The notes: generated by a model not told the origin, from the letters alone. Shown: positions 47,614 through 59,330, numbered from the stretch's first letter. The stretch: DNA of 64,000 nt from Microbulbifer pacificus (GCF_002959965.1 NZ_PREV01000027.1:372001-436000), one strand, 5' to 3'. Numbers and translations are program-made.

Positions 47614-49068
47614 GTGAATGATCTGATTCAGAAATCGGCACAGGAGCTTCTGCAGGGTTACCGTGAGAGGTCTTTTTCTCCGGTGGACGCTGCGAAGGCG
47701 ATGTTGCAACAGATCCGACGCTGCAACGCGACGGTAAATGCGTTCAATCTGGTGGACGAGGAAACCACACTGCGATGTGCGCGTGAAGCGGAGCAGCGCT
47801 ATATGTCAGGTAACGTGTGCGGCCTGCTCGATGGTGTGCCTGTTGCCATCAAAGATGTTTTCCTCACACCTCAGTGGCCCACGGTAAAAGGCTCCAGAAC
47901 CATCGATCCGAAATCCACGCTGGGCAAGGAGGCGCCGAGTGTCGCGGCGTTGCGCCGCCACGGAGCGGTGCCTCTGGGAAAAACCACCACCCCGGAATTC
48001 GGCTGGAAAGGCGTCACCGACAATCCGATGGATGGCATTACCCGTAATCCCTGGAATCCCGATAAAACCGCCGGCGGTTCCAGTGGCGGCAGCGCTGCGG
48101 CGGTGCCTTTGGGAATGGGGCCTCTGACCCTCGGCACCGATGCCGGAGGTTCCATTCGCATTCCCGCAGGTTTTTGTGGCCTGGTGGGGTTGAAGCCAAG
48201 CTTCGGTGAAGTGCCGCACTGGCCGGCAAGTCCATTCGGCACGCTCGCGCACGCAGGTCCCATGACCTGGACCGTCGCGGACTGCGCATTGATGATGAAT
48301 GCACTGACCGAGGCAGACAGTCGCGATACCAATGCCATTCCACGCCGCAATATCGACTATCTCGCGGAGATACGCGGGGAGCCGGAAGATCTGCTGCGCG
48401 GTGTGCGTATCGCGTTCAGTGTCACCCTTGGATATGTGGACGTGAACAAGGAAGTGGAGGCTGCCGTACGCAGGGCTGCCGAACTACTTCAATCACTGGG
48501 CGCGGAGATTACCGAGGTGGCGCCCGGGTTCGATGATCCCATCGCCTCCTTTGGACATCTGTTTTACGGCGGTGCGGCCAATGCGCTGAGGGATATTGGC
48601 AGGAGGCAGCGCGCGTTGATGGACCCGCAACTGGTGGGAGTATCGGAAAAGGCGGCACAGCTCTCCATGCTGGATTATCTGGAAGCGGTAAATGAGCGTA
48701 TGGCGCTGTGTGAGCGCATGGCGATGTTTCACCAGAAGTACGATTTGCTGCTCACACCGACACTGCCTATTACGGCATTTAAAGCTGGACGTGAAGTACC
48801 GGAAAACTGGCCCAGCACCCGCTGGCCTTCATGGACGCCGTTTACCTACCCCTTCAATATGACCGGTCAACCGGCGATCTCTGTTCCCTGTGGGTTTGAT
48901 GCGTCGGGTTTGCCCATCGGCCTGCAATTTGTGGCGGCGCGTTTCAATGATGTTGCCGTACTGCGAGCGGCCCAGGCCTATCAGGTGGCAGCACCACTGA
49001 CGGGCAAACGCCCGGATCTCTTCTATGAAAATGCGCTTATGGATGTTGATGGGCAGGTGCGTTCGTGA
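47614..49068 (+). CDS. Amidase-signature amidase
   Basis: Amidase of 484 aa (AS family), distinct from GatA at 6272. Catalytic triad blocks: GVPVAIKDVF (Lys), [15 protein letters not shown] (cis-Ser and neighbouring Ser), TDAGGSIRIPAGFCGL (nucleophile). It hydrolyses a C-N bond of an amide or similar substrate. The GTG start at 47614 follows GGGAGAG. Its stop overlaps the aminotransferase GTG (GTGA). It probably releases an acid or ammonia for the flanking enzymes; the substrate is not readable. Confidence 0.87.
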   Translation: MNDLIQKSAQELLQGYRERSFSPVDAAKAMLQQIRRCNATVNAFNLVDEETTLRCAREAEQRYMSGNVCGLLDGVPVAIKDVFLTPQWPTVKGSRTIDPKSTLGKEAPSVAALRRHGAVPLGKTTTPEFGWKGVTDNPMDGITRNPWNPDKTAGGSSGGSAAAVPLGMGPLTLGTDAGGSIRIPAGFCGLVGLKPSFGEVPHWPASPFGTLAHAGPMTWTVADCALMMNALTEADSRDTNAIPRRNIDYLAEIRGEPEDLLRGVRIAFSVTLGYVDVNKEVEAAVRRAAELLQSLGAEITEVAPGFDDPIASFGHLFYGGAANALRDIGRRQRALMDPQLVGVSEKAAQLSMLDYLEAVNERMALCERMAMFHQKYDLLLTPTLPITAFKAGREVPENWPSTRWPSWTPFTYPFNMTGQPAISVPCGFDASGLPIGLQFVAARFNDVAVLRAAQAYQVAAPLTGKRPDLFYENALMDVDGQVRS

Positions 49069-50273
49069 GCCGGCTCGACTTCGATTTCTATGAATCGGAA
49101 GATCCGGTCTGGAACCCGGCGCTGCTCACAATTCCGGTTCCCGGCATCCGAAAAATGGTGAACCTTGCAGCCACCATGGATGATGTGATCCACCTCTCCA
49201 TTGGTCAGCCGGACGCACCAACACCGCCACATGTGGTACGGGCGGCAGTAGAGGCGTTGAATGCCGGGCAGACCGGTTACACCATGGATGCGGGCTTGCC
49301 GGAGTTGCTGGATGCACTGGCGGATTACTACAGTGAGCGTTCCGGCCGTGTGATTACGCCGGAAAATATCCTGATCACCACCGGCGCGACGGAAGCGATT
49401 TATCTGGCGCTGACGGCAGTTTCCGCACCGGGCCGGGAATTCATCGTACCGGACCCTTCCTTCATGCTGTATGCGCCGCTGATTCGAATGAACGGCGGCA
49501 CAGTGAAGTCTATTCCGACACGCGCGGAGAACCATCATCAACTCGACCCACAGGAAGTGATCGACGCGATCGATAACAACACCCACGCCATCATCCTGAA
49601 TTCTCCCAGTAATCCCACGGGAACCGTGTACCCTCGGGAAACCGTGGAAACCATCGTACAGGAGGCGGCGTATCGCGGTATCTATGTGATCAGCGACGAG
49701 GTTTATGACCATCTGATTTACGACGAGCGTGGTTTTAACAGTTACGCCAGCGTGCTGTCTTGCTGCTCGGATCTGGATCATGTCATGGTGATGAGCAGCT
49801 TCTCCAAAACATTCAGTATGGCGGGCATGCGTATTGGCTGGCTGATCGCGAGTCAGGGTGCAATTCGCAAGCTGCGTCGTTATCACATGTTCACCACCAC
49901 CGTGGCCAACACCCCTTGCCAGTGGGCAGGGGTGGCGGCACTCAAAGGTGATCGCAGTTTCATTACCGATGTGGTGGATACTTACCGGAAGCGCCGCAAT
50001 CGCCTGGTGGAGCTGGTGGATCAGACTCCTTTCCTGGAGGGTTATGTACCCGACGGTGCTTTCTATATGTTTCCCGCACTGCCGGAAGGGGTGAATGGCA
50101 ATAATGTGGCCCTGAGGTTGCTGCGTGAGACGGGTGTGTGCACCATCGCCGGTGATACCTTTGGTGAGAGCAGCCGCAACGCACTGCGCTTCAGTTACGC
50201 AACGTCCATCGAGAATATCGAACGCGCATTTGAGCGCATTATCCCATGGATGGAAAAGCAGGATTTTGGTTGA
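49065..50273 (+). CDS. Class I/II pyridoxal-phosphate aminotransferase
   Basis: PLP-dependent aminotransferase of 402 aa, fold type I. The PLP Lys is in SSFSKTFSMAGMRIGWL, the cofactor pocket shows NSPSNPTGTVY and SDEVYDHLIYDE, and the phosphate-binding TTGATEAIYLAL is seen near residue 105. It exchanges an amino group between an amino acid and a keto acid; the donor is unknown. GTG at 49065 overlaps the amidase stop. Last gene of the operon. Confidence 0.88.
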   Translation: MSRLDFDFYESEDPVWNPALLTIPVPGIRKMVNLAATMDDVIHLSIGQPDAPTPPHVVRAAVEALNAGQTGYTMDAGLPELLDALADYYSERSGRVITPENILITTGATEAIYLALTAVSAPGREFIVPDPSFMLYAPLIRMNGGTVKSIPTRAENHHQLDPQEVIDAIDNNTHAIILNSPSNPTGTVYPRETVETIVQEAAYRGIYVISDEVYDHLIYDERGFNSYASVLSCCSDLDHVMVMSSFSKTFSMAGMRIGWLIASQGAIRKLRRYHMFTTTVANTPCQWAGVAALKGDRSFITDVVDTYRKRRNRLVELVDQTPFLEGYVPDGAFYMFPALPEGVNGNNVALRLLRETGVCTIAGDTFGESSRNALRFSYATSIENIERAFERIIPWMEKQDFG

Positions 50274-50479
50274 ATTACTTTTGCGGTGCGGGTGGGGAAT
50301 ATGCGATTTCTCTCCAGCATAACGTACGGTGTCCCATAAACCTGTATCGATGATCCTACAGGCTCTATTCGACGGTCATATCAGTTCGCTCGGCGGTGCG
50401 TGTGAGCAGGTATCGATAGAACAATACTCCCGGCCGATATATATTCGGCACACTACGCGAAAGCCTGATGGAGAGTAAG

Positions 50480-51631
50480 ATGCGCCTGGTTCAATTGGGG
50501 AGAATGGTTGGTCTTCTGATGTTGCTTGCGGCATGTGATGTAAGCGTTGCGGCAGAGAAGATCAACGGGGTTGCCGGAGAAAATCCGCTGGCGGCGCCGA
50601 TCAGTTCTAGCGAGCTGGCGGTAATGGGATATTACACCGGTGATGGGAAAGATTTAACGCGTTACGATTTCAATAAACTGACGCATCTGATCTACAGTTT
50701 TGTACATCTGGATGGCAGCGAAATCGCATTTCGCGACGATGAGGCGCGCGCATCGTACCGCCGGCTTTTGGCGCTCAAACAGCAATATCCCCATCTTAAA
50801 GTGATGCTCGCCTTCGGTGGATGGGGTGGTTGTGAACCCTGTTCGGAAATTTTTTCCACGGCGGACAATCGCCGTGCATTTGCTTTGTCGGTGAAGGCCA
50901 CGCTTGAGCAGATCGGCGGTGATGGCCTGGACCTTGATTGGGAATATCCCGCCATCGAGGGGCATCCGGGGCACTCATTCAAGTCGGCAGATCGCGACAA
51001 TTTTACGGCATTGGTTCGGGAGTTGCGGGATGTGCTTGGAATGGATTACCTGATTACTGTCGCCGCCGGTGGATTTGATGAATTTCTGCAAAAGTCTCTG
51101 GATTGGAAAGCCGTTACACCGCTGATCAATAGCATCAACCTGATGAGTTACGATCTGGTCAACGGATTCAGTACCGTTACCGGCCATCACACACCGCTTT
51201 ATTCAACGGATCGGCAGAAGCAGTCTACCGATAATGCGGTGAATTTTTTACTGGATGCGGGAGTGCCCGCACAGAAAATTGTAGTGGGTGCGGCATTTTA
51301 TTCCCGGGTTTGGGACGAGGTAAGCGACAGTGGTCATGGTCTCTATCAAAACGGGAAGCATGTTCGGGGGCTGCGCTTCCATGAACAGGGTGCGGAATAT
51401 CGGAAGGAAAATGGGTATAGCGTATTCTGGGATGACGATGCGGGCGCAGCTTATGCCTACAACCCGGAGAAAAAACGATACGCAACCTTCGATAATCCGC
51501 GCTCAGTGGCCCTGAAAACGGGATATGCGAAGAAGCGCGGGTTGGGGGGCATCATGTTCTGGGAGTTGCCAGGGGATAGCGACGATGGTGCATTGGTTGA
51601 TGCCATTTACTCAACAAAAATCGCCGAATAA
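50480..51631 (+). CDS. GH18 chitinase-like lipoprotein
   Basis: Glycoside hydrolase family 18 protein of 383 aa. The DxxDxDxE catalytic motif is intact in GDGLDLDWEYPAIEG; the substrate-side motif VMLAFGGWGG and the INLMSYDLVNGFSTVTGHHT and FYSRVWDEV blocks are standard for the family. A signal with lipobox (LLMLLAACDVS) suggests an outer-membrane lipoprotein. It likely cuts chitin or another N-acetylglucosamine polymer. The ATG at 50480 has GGAGAG 5 bp upstream; an ATG at 50468 in the same frame is the alternative. It is separated from the aminotransferase by 206 bp. Confidence 0.9.
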   Translation: MRLVQLGRMVGLLMLLAACDVSVAAEKINGVAGENPLAAPISSSELAVMGYYTGDGKDLTRYDFNKLTHLIYSFVHLDGSEIAFRDDEARASYRRLLALKQQYPHLKVMLAFGGWGGCEPCSEIFSTADNRRAFALSVKATLEQIGGDGLDLDWEYPAIEGHPGHSFKSADRDNFTALVRELRDVLGMDYLITVAAGGFDEFLQKSLDWKAVTPLINSINLMSYDLVNGFSTVTGHHTPLYSTDRQKQSTDNAVNFLLDAGVPAQKIVVGAAFYSRVWDEVSDSGHGLYQNGKHVRGLRFHEQGAEYRKENGYSVFWDDDAGAAYAYNPEKKRYATFDNPRSVALKTGYAKKRGLGGIMFWELPGDSDDGALVDAIYSTKIAE

Positions 51632-51688
51632 ATCGCTTTGACTGACGATGGCAGCCCTTGGGAGGACGCGTGGCGTGCTCCCGGCTGA

Positions 51689-52693
51689 TCAGATACTTCT
51701 CTTGCCCGAAAGATTCAGGGTCAGTTCCAGCAGCCCTGCCCAAGGGTCCATTTCCTTACCGCCCTTGATCGCGTTATCCACGGCGCGCGCGCGCAGCAGA
51801 AAGTTTTCCAGCTGGCGCGGGCGCAGGCGCTGGCAGGCAGCCTGAATCAACGGCTGGCGTTTCTGGATGCGCACCAGACGGTTGATCGGCTGGCCCTGAT
51901 CCAGCTTCTGCTGGGTTTCCAGAAGTGTCCGGACTTCCCGCGCTATGGCCCACAATACTACCGCTGCTTCCACGCCTTCAGTGCGCAGCCCCTGGAGCGT
52001 ACGCACGGCACCGGCGGCATCGGCGGCGAGGGCCTTGTCGATCAGGCCGAAGACATCGTAGCGCGCGGAGCTCGCGACAGCACTGTTCATGATGTCGGCA
52101 GAGATGATGTTGTCGCGAGACAGGAGTTTCAGTTTTTCAATTTCCTGGCTGGCGGCGAGCAGATTGCCTTCAACGCGTTCGGCAAGAATCTGGATGGCCT
52201 CCGGTTCGGCCTGGAGGCCGGCACTGCGCAGACGTTCGTGAATCCAGCGCGGCATTTCACTGGCGTCCACCGGCCAGATCTGGATCAGTACTCCCCGTTC
52301 TTCCAGCGCCTTGACCCATTTGCTGTTGAGCTGGGCGCGGTCGAGCCGTGGCAGGACCAGTAGCAACAGGGTTTCGTCGCTCGCCATTCTGGCGAATTCC
52401 TGCAGGGCTTTGCTGCCTTTGTCACCGGGCTTGCCGCCAGGCAGGCGCAGTTCAATGATTTTTTTGTCGGCGAACAGGGACAGGCTGCCGGCGGCGGAGA
52501 GCAGCTGGCCCCAGTCGAAGTTGCTTTCCCCGTGCAGGAGGTCGCGCTCGTTGAAGCCGTGTTCGCGCGCCGTGTCGCGGATGCTGTCGCAGCACTCCTG
52601 CACCAGTAGCGGTTCGTCGCCGGTGACGACGTAGATGGGAGCGATGCCTTGGCGCAGGTTCTGGCTGAGCTGGCGGGGGGATATTCGAGCCAT
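51689..52693 (-). CDS. holA: DNA polymerase III subunit delta
   Basis: HolA, 334 aa, is the delta subunit that opens the sliding clamp in the clamp loader. The N-terminal P-loop-like nucleotide fold lacks a working Walker motif, as usual (PIYVVTGDEPLLVQECCDSI). The middle EAIQILAERVEGNLLAASQEIEKL and FGLIDKALAADAAGAVRTL and the C-terminal collar helices match the family. ATG at 52693, 15 bp after lptE stop. Last gene of leuS-lptE-holA. It faces the GH18 gene. Confidence 0.93.
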   Translation of the reverse strand: MARISPRQLSQNLRQGIAPIYVVTGDEPLLVQECCDSIRDTAREHGFNERDLLHGESNFDWGQLLSAAGSLSLFADKKIIELRLPGGKPGDKGSKALQEFARMASDETLLLLVLPRLDRAQLNSKWVKALEERGVLIQIWPVDASEMPRWIHERLRSAGLQAEPEAIQILAERVEGNLLAASQEIEKLKLLSRDNIISADIMNSAVASSARYDVFGLIDKALAADAAGAVRTLQGLRTEGVEAAVVLWAIAREVRTLLETQQKLDQGQPINRLVRIQKRQPLIQAACQRLRPRQLENFLLRARAVDNAIKGGKEMDPWAGLLELTLNLSGKRSI

Positions 52694-52708
52694 TTGGATC
52701 CCTTGCCC

Positions 52709-53239
52709 TCAGGGGGTGGCGGGGTTGTCGGTGACGGAGGCACTGATATTGAGGCGGCGAATGCGATCTATGATGCGGCTGATCAGTTCGCGGCGCATTT
52801 CTTCCCTCTGTAAACGCTCTTCTTCGCCCTTACTGACGACTTCGCTGTCGTCCCATTCCAGTGTTCGATAAACGTCGGCTTTGGCGTTGGTAAGAAGGTC
52901 CCGTCCGCTGTTGTCGCGCACACTGTATTCGGCGCTGGTGATGAGTTCGTATTCGGAGGCGCGGCCTTTGGCGTCCACGGAGACCGTGCGTTTCTTTTCC
53001 GTTTCTTTGTGGATGGTGAGTGTGAAGTCGGCTTCTATGGGGGTTTCCGCCAGGGGCAGGCCGCTGGTTTGCAGAAGGCGGGTAATGCTTTCTGCCAGCT
53101 CGCTTCTGGGGTCCTCGGTGGTGATATAGAGCTTGCTGCCAGGGGGGAAGTTTTTCGGTGCGCCGCGGAGTTGCCAGCCGCAGGCTGAGATGGTGACGGC
53201 CAGGATTAAAGTCAGTGTGCGGAGCATGGTTGTTTTCAT
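52709..53239 (-). CDS. lptE: LPS-assembly lipoprotein LptE
   Basis: LptE, 176 aa, plugs LptD and helps place lipopolysaccharide in the outer membrane. The signal ends in lipobox ISACGWQLRG, the LptE mark. Low sequence conservation elsewhere; a C-terminal helix (QREEMRRELISRIIDRIRRL) is typical. ATG at 53239. It is transcribed between leuS and holA, the standard order. Element G lies just upstream, between leuS and this gene. Confidence 0.93.
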   Translation of the reverse strand: MKTTMLRTLTLILAVTISACGWQLRGAPKNFPPGSKLYITTEDPRSELAESITRLLQTSGLPLAETPIEADFTLTIHKETEKKRTVSVDAKGRASEYELITSAEYSVRDNSGRDLLTNAKADVYRTLEWDDSEVVSKGEEERLQREEMRRELISRIIDRIRRLNISASVTDNPATP

Positions 53240-53274
53240 CGAGGTCCGTTGTGTTCTTTTTTAGGTCTTGTGGC

Positions 53275-53399
53275 GGCCGGATGCCGGGGGTGGGTTTTCA
53301 GGACCGAGCTAGGCGCCCCCTGTGAATACATCGCTGGGCGCTGCGTCGGCGACGTGCATGTCGCCGACGCGCCTGAAAACCCACCCCCGGCACCCGGCC
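53275..53399 (+). repeat. Nested palindromic element G (type II core)
   Basis: Outer arms 53275-53302 and 53372-53399 pair at 27 of 28 positions. The inner stem is 53343-53353 with 53360-53370 (11 bp, CGTCGGCGAC side), loop GTGCAT. The core (53303-53342, 40 nt) is longer than in type I and contains GAGCTAGGCGCCCCC then TGTGAATACATCG; element F carries the same GAGCTAGGCGCCCCC stretch. It lies 54 bp after the leuS stop, with flank TTCGCATCG. Confidence 0.93.
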
Positions 53400-53453
53400 T
53401 TCGCATCGTGCTTTGATGCTTCGTAAGCCGGGGCGTTGAGCGTTGGCTCTTTT

Positions 53454-56081
<2,628 letters not shown>

Positions 56082-56153
56082 CTATTGGGATATTCCGGCC
56101 GTGAACGGCCCCGGCCTTTCGGCCAGAAAACGGCGAATTATAGGAGGGATGGG

Positions 56154-56624
56154 GTGAGTAAGAAACCTGTAGCGGGCAAACCCGACCTGCCATCTCAAGA
56201 CGAAGGGCTGACGGCGGAACTGCGCCGGGACCTGGAGAAACTGGTGGAGGGGGAGCTGGCGGTGGAGGAGCTTACCGCCAGCAAGGCCGCTTTCCTGCGT
56301 GCCTGGCTAGAGGATGACGCCCATCGTGCGGAGGATTACCTCCGGGATCTCGGTGGCGAGATCAGGACGCTGGAGGAGCGCACCGGCGACTGGCTTCTGG
56401 AAGCCGCTGATCCCACCAAGTCTGCCTGGCCAGCGCTGATGTACTGTATTCGCCGCGGTGAGCCCTGGGCGCTCGCCGGTGAGACCATTGGCGCGGGTGA
56501 GGAGTTGCAGTGCATAGGTTGTGGCTATCGCGCTCTGCCGGAGGCCGGGAGCCAGATCACCCCCTGTCACCGCTGTGGCTACGGCTGCTTTCGCCAGATC
56601 CGTGGCGGACTTACGTCGGAATGA
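56154..56624 (+). CDS. Zinc ribbon-containing protein (DUF1451, YbeL-like)
   Basis: Soluble protein of 156 aa with an acidic helical front and a C-terminal zinc ribbon, seen in ELQCIGCGYRALPEAG and ITPCHRCGYGCFRQI. This matches YbeL/DUF1451, whose function is unknown. The start is a GTG at 56154 with AGGAGGG 7 bp in front. It is divergent from leuS, and in related genomes this protein is also next to leuS. It precedes the DUF218 gene. Confidence 0.85.
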   Translation: MSKKPVAGKPDLPSQDEGLTAELRRDLEKLVEGELAVEELTASKAAFLRAWLEDDAHRAEDYLRDLGGEIRTLEERTGDWLLEAADPTKSAWPALMYCIRRGEPWALAGETIGAGEELQCIGCGYRALPEAGSQITPCHRCGYGCFRQIRGGLTSE

Positions 56625-56690
56625 GAAAGTCCGGAATCGCGATCGGGCCGAGAGGCTCCACGCAACTACCCTGGAACTGAAAACGGAGCC

Positions 56691-57485
56691 ATGCGGGTCA
56701 AGATGGAACTGCAGACCGCCCTAACCACTCTGATCATGCCGCCTTTCGCCCCTCTGGTGGGGATGTTACTGGCCTTCATCTTCGGGTTTTTCCCCGCATC
56801 TACCCCTGTCGCCAAACTGTCACTGCCGCTGGCTATTCTCTGCTTCCTCACCCTGTGGATCTGCGCGACACCGGCGTTTTCCGGCTGGCTCGGGCAGCGT
56901 TTGGTGAGCCAGCAACTGACGGCCCCCAAAGTGGATCCGGCGGCAGTGGTGATCCTCGGGGGTGGTCGTTACCGCGACGAACGTACCGGTGCCGAGCGCC
57001 TCTCTGCGCTGAGTCTGGAACGTGTGGCCTGGGCCGTTGCAAGGGCGCCAGCGGACCTGCCGGTGATGGTCTCCGGCGGACGGGTTTACGCCGAGGAGAA
57101 GACGGCGGAGTCGGATCTGATGGCCGATGCCTTGGAGAATTTGTTCCGGCGTCCGGCAACATGGCGCGAGAATTGCAGTCGTAATACGGCGGAGAATGCC
57201 GCAAATTCGGCGGCACTTTTGCACGATTCCGGAGTCGAAAGCGTACTTCTGGTAACCCACTGGTGGCATATGCCCCGAGCGGCGGAAAGCTTCGCGCGCG
57301 CGGGGTTACAGGTCCAGCCGCTGCCAGTTGGCAGCCCTGGAGAGCTGGTGCCCAGGGGAGAGAGCATTCTGTTGCGTTGGCTCCCCAGCGCGGCTGCGCT
57401 TCTGCGCAGCCAGATATACTGGCGCGAGCTGTTGGGAGATCAGTGGTATCGCTGGCGCGCACTGCCGGCGAAACGCAATTGCTGA
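56691..57485 (+). CDS. YdcF/ElyC-type membrane protein (DUF218)
   Basis: Protein of 264 aa with two N-terminal hydrophobic segments (TLIMPPFAPLVGMLLAFIFGFF and LPLAILCFLTLWI) and a DUF218 domain: AAVVILGGGRYRDERTGA, LPVMVSGGRVYAEEKTAES, CSRNTAENAANSAALL and LLVTHWWHMPRA. ElyC in E. coli shares this build and affects envelope lipid-carrier supply for peptidoglycan. The exact reaction is not known. ATG at 56691. It runs with the zinc-ribbon gene upstream. Confidence 0.82.
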   Translation: MRVKMELQTALTTLIMPPFAPLVGMLLAFIFGFFPASTPVAKLSLPLAILCFLTLWICATPAFSGWLGQRLVSQQLTAPKVDPAAVVILGGGRYRDERTGAERLSALSLERVAWAVARAPADLPVMVSGGRVYAEEKTAESDLMADALENLFRRPATWRENCSRNTAENAANSAALLHDSGVESVLLVTHWWHMPRAAESFARAGLQVQPLPVGSPGELVPRGESILLRWLPSAAALLRSQIYWRELLGDQWYRWRALPAKRNC

Positions 57486-57681
57486 CCTGAATGGTCCATA
57501 GGTTCCGGATCAGTGCTTGAAGCAATTGCGGTGAATAACTAGTATGGGCGCCCTGATCAAAGGTTTCTGTTGAAACCATCCGGGTGTCAAAAGGAGATGG
57601 CCGGATGCCGGAAGGATCAGGAGTGAACCTCAGATGGCCGAATCGTGCGCAATAACAAGATAAAAACGAGGTAACGTTCAG

Positions 57682-58068
57682 ATGACGGGTATTCCATCTT
57701 TTCTTTCCCCTATTCAGTTGCACAACCGCTTGAACCGCCCGGTGTGGATCGGTTTCAAGCTGACCCGGCGAGGCAAGCGTCAGCTGGTTCTGCTCTCCGC
57801 TGGCAATGAGAGTGGTGCTCAGTTGAGCAAGAACTTCGAGACTTTTGTTGGCCAGATCGTGCGCGAGTTCAAGTTGGATCCGGCGCAGACGGATTTTGTG
57901 GAGCTGCGGCAGGAGCAGTGTGAAGAGGGGATGACCAACAGCTGGCTCCGCTGGCATGCCCACTGGGTGGGTACGGCGCCAATGGAATGCAAGGCGGATC
58001 CCGTGACTTCCGAGTCGGCACGTACCTATCTCGACGAGGTGCTGATCCGCAGCAGCGCAGCCGCGTAA
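57682..58068 (+). CDS. Unrecognised 128-aa protein
   Basis: I do not recognise this protein. It is soluble with no signal peptide or transmembrane segment, rich in basic residues near the start (FKLTRRGKRQLVLL). Two Cys occur (EQCEEG, MECKAD) and the middle is mixed acidic and aromatic (NSWLRWHAHWVGTAP). ATG at 57682, preceded by GAGGTAACG. It stands alone after a 196-bp gap, before a terminator-like hairpin at 58094 and convergent with an epimerase gene. Codon use looks ordinary. Confidence 0.6.
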   Translation: MTGIPSFLSPIQLHNRLNRPVWIGFKLTRRGKRQLVLLSAGNESGAQLSKNFETFVGQIVREFKLDPAQTDFVELRQEQCEEGMTNSWLRWHAHWVGTAPMECKADPVTSESARTYLDEVLIRSSAAA

Positions 58069-58093
58069 CCTGGAAGCAAAATCAAATTTCAGC

Positions 58094-58116
58094 CGAGCCC
58101 GCCCTGTGCGGGCTCG
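58094..58116. terminator. hairpin after the 128-aa gene
   Basis: CGAGCCCGC (58094-58102) and GCGGGCTCG (58108-58116) pair in a perfect 9-bp stem, loop CCTGT, followed by TTGCTT on the plus strand. It serves the plus gene and perhaps the convergent epimerase. Confidence 0.7.
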
Positions 58117-58156
58117 TTGCTTAGTGGGCTCCGGGAATACGGCGCGAAGGTGTGTC

Positions 58157-59089
58157 TCAGCGCAAGCGCGAGGAGGCGTGTGCGCCGTTGCTCTCCCGCT
58201 GTGAACCTAACAGATCGGCGAGGGCCTTTTCCAACGTGGGAAACTGGAAACTGTAGCCACTGTCGAGCGCGGTGCGGGGTTCCATCCGCTGGCTGGCTTG
58301 CAACAGTTCCGTGGCCATTTCCCCAAAGAGTAACCTCAGTGCCCATGCCGGTGTGCGCAGCAGGCAGGGGCGGTGCAGCTGCTTTGCCAGCAGACGGGAA
58401 AAACTGTTGTTGGTGAGTGGTTCGGGTGCGCAGGCGTTGAAGGGAACGCACAGGCGTTGGTCGATGGCATGCAACATCAATCCGACGATATCGTCTTCGT
58501 GAATCCAGCTCATCCAGTGTTCGCCGTTGCCCATGGGACCGCCGACCCCCAGACGGAAAGCGGGCAGCATTTCCGGGAGGGCGCCGCCGCGGGTGGAGAG
58601 TACGATGGCGGTACGCATGAGGCCTACGCAGATCCCCGCCTGTTGCAGGGGGAGTGTTGCCGCCTCCCAATCGCGGCAGAGTTCCGCGGCAAAGCCGCCG
58701 CCGGGGCCGCTGGCTTCCTTCAGCAGATCACCACCGCGGTCGCCGTAATAGCCTACAGCAGAGCCTGAGAGCACGTATTTCGGGGGCTGGGGGAGCGTCA
58801 TTATCCACTGCACCAACCGTGCAGTCGTTTCCAGTCGCGAGCGACGGATTTCCTGCTTGCGGGCGTCGCTCCAGCGCTGGGCTATGGTTTCTCCCGCGAG
58901 GTTGACAACAACGTCTACCGGTTTTTCCACCTGTTGCAGGTCGCGCACGCCCACCGCAGTTTCCCCACAGAGCTTGCGAACCCTGTCCGGATCGCGACTG
59001 AGAACAGTGAGGCTGTGCCCGCGCGCCAGCCATTTCGCGCAAAAAAGACGGCCAATCAATCCAGTGCCGCCAGTGATTAAACAATGCAT
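58157..59089 (-). CDS. TIGR01777-family sugar-nucleotide-like epimerase (YfcH)
   Basis: SDR-type NAD(P)-binding protein of 310 aa, resembling YfcH. The dinucleotide site is LITGGTGLIGRLFC; the block LSGSAVGYYGDRG holds the active-site Ser and Tyr; MSWIHEDDIVGLMLHAID is conserved. A C-terminal DUF1731 segment (PAWALRLLFGEMATELL, SQRMEPRTALDSGYSF) completes the class. The substrate is unknown. The ATG at 59089 is chosen because the family starts with the Rossmann motif; a longer frame from 59134 adds non-conserved residues. Confidence 0.87.
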   Translation of the reverse strand: MHCLITGGTGLIGRLFCAKWLARGHSLTVLSRDPDRVRKLCGETAVGVRDLQQVEKPVDVVVNLAGETIAQRWSDARKQEIRRSRLETTARLVQWIMTLPQPPKYVLSGSAVGYYGDRGGDLLKEASGPGGGFAAELCRDWEAATLPLQQAGICVGLMRTAIVLSTRGGALPEMLPAFRLGVGGPMGNGEHWMSWIHEDDIVGLMLHAIDQRLCVPFNACAPEPLTNNSFSRLLAKQLHRPCLLRTPAWALRLLFGEMATELLQASQRMEPRTALDSGYSFQFPTLEKALADLLGSQRESNGAHASSRLR

Positions 59090-59298
59090 AAATCTGGCAT
59101 CCGTGCCGCACATTGTCGGAGTGTGCAGAAACATTTGTGTCAGGTTGCGGGTTCGGATATTTCAGAGGCAGTAGCAGAAAGAAGTGAAAGCCTGCGAATT
59201 GAACGGACCCGCGAATATCACAGGATAATAGCAGTGGTATTTGTCGGTGCGGCGGAATGTGGCGATATTCCGTAGGATTCAGGGCATCGCAGGTGAAA

Positions 59299-59330
59299 GC
59301 GGACGGCAAATCGGGGGAAAAGCCGTCCGC
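59299..59330 (-). terminator. terminator-like hairpin after lnt
   Basis: GCGGACGGC (59299-59307) and GCCGTCCGC (59322-59330) pair perfectly over 9 bp with a 14-nt loop, 55 bp after the lnt stop. A short T run follows on the minus strand. Confidence 0.6.

Noticed and set aside
47614..49068. Calling the second amidase a gatA duplicate
   Set aside because: The amidase core is shared, but GatA-specific blocks ([14 protein letters not shown]) are replaced, and its operon context is catabolic.
50341..50362. CCTGTA/TACAGG inverted repeat ahead of the GH18 gene
   Set aside because: Only 6 bp with a 10-nt loop, expected by chance in a region of this size.
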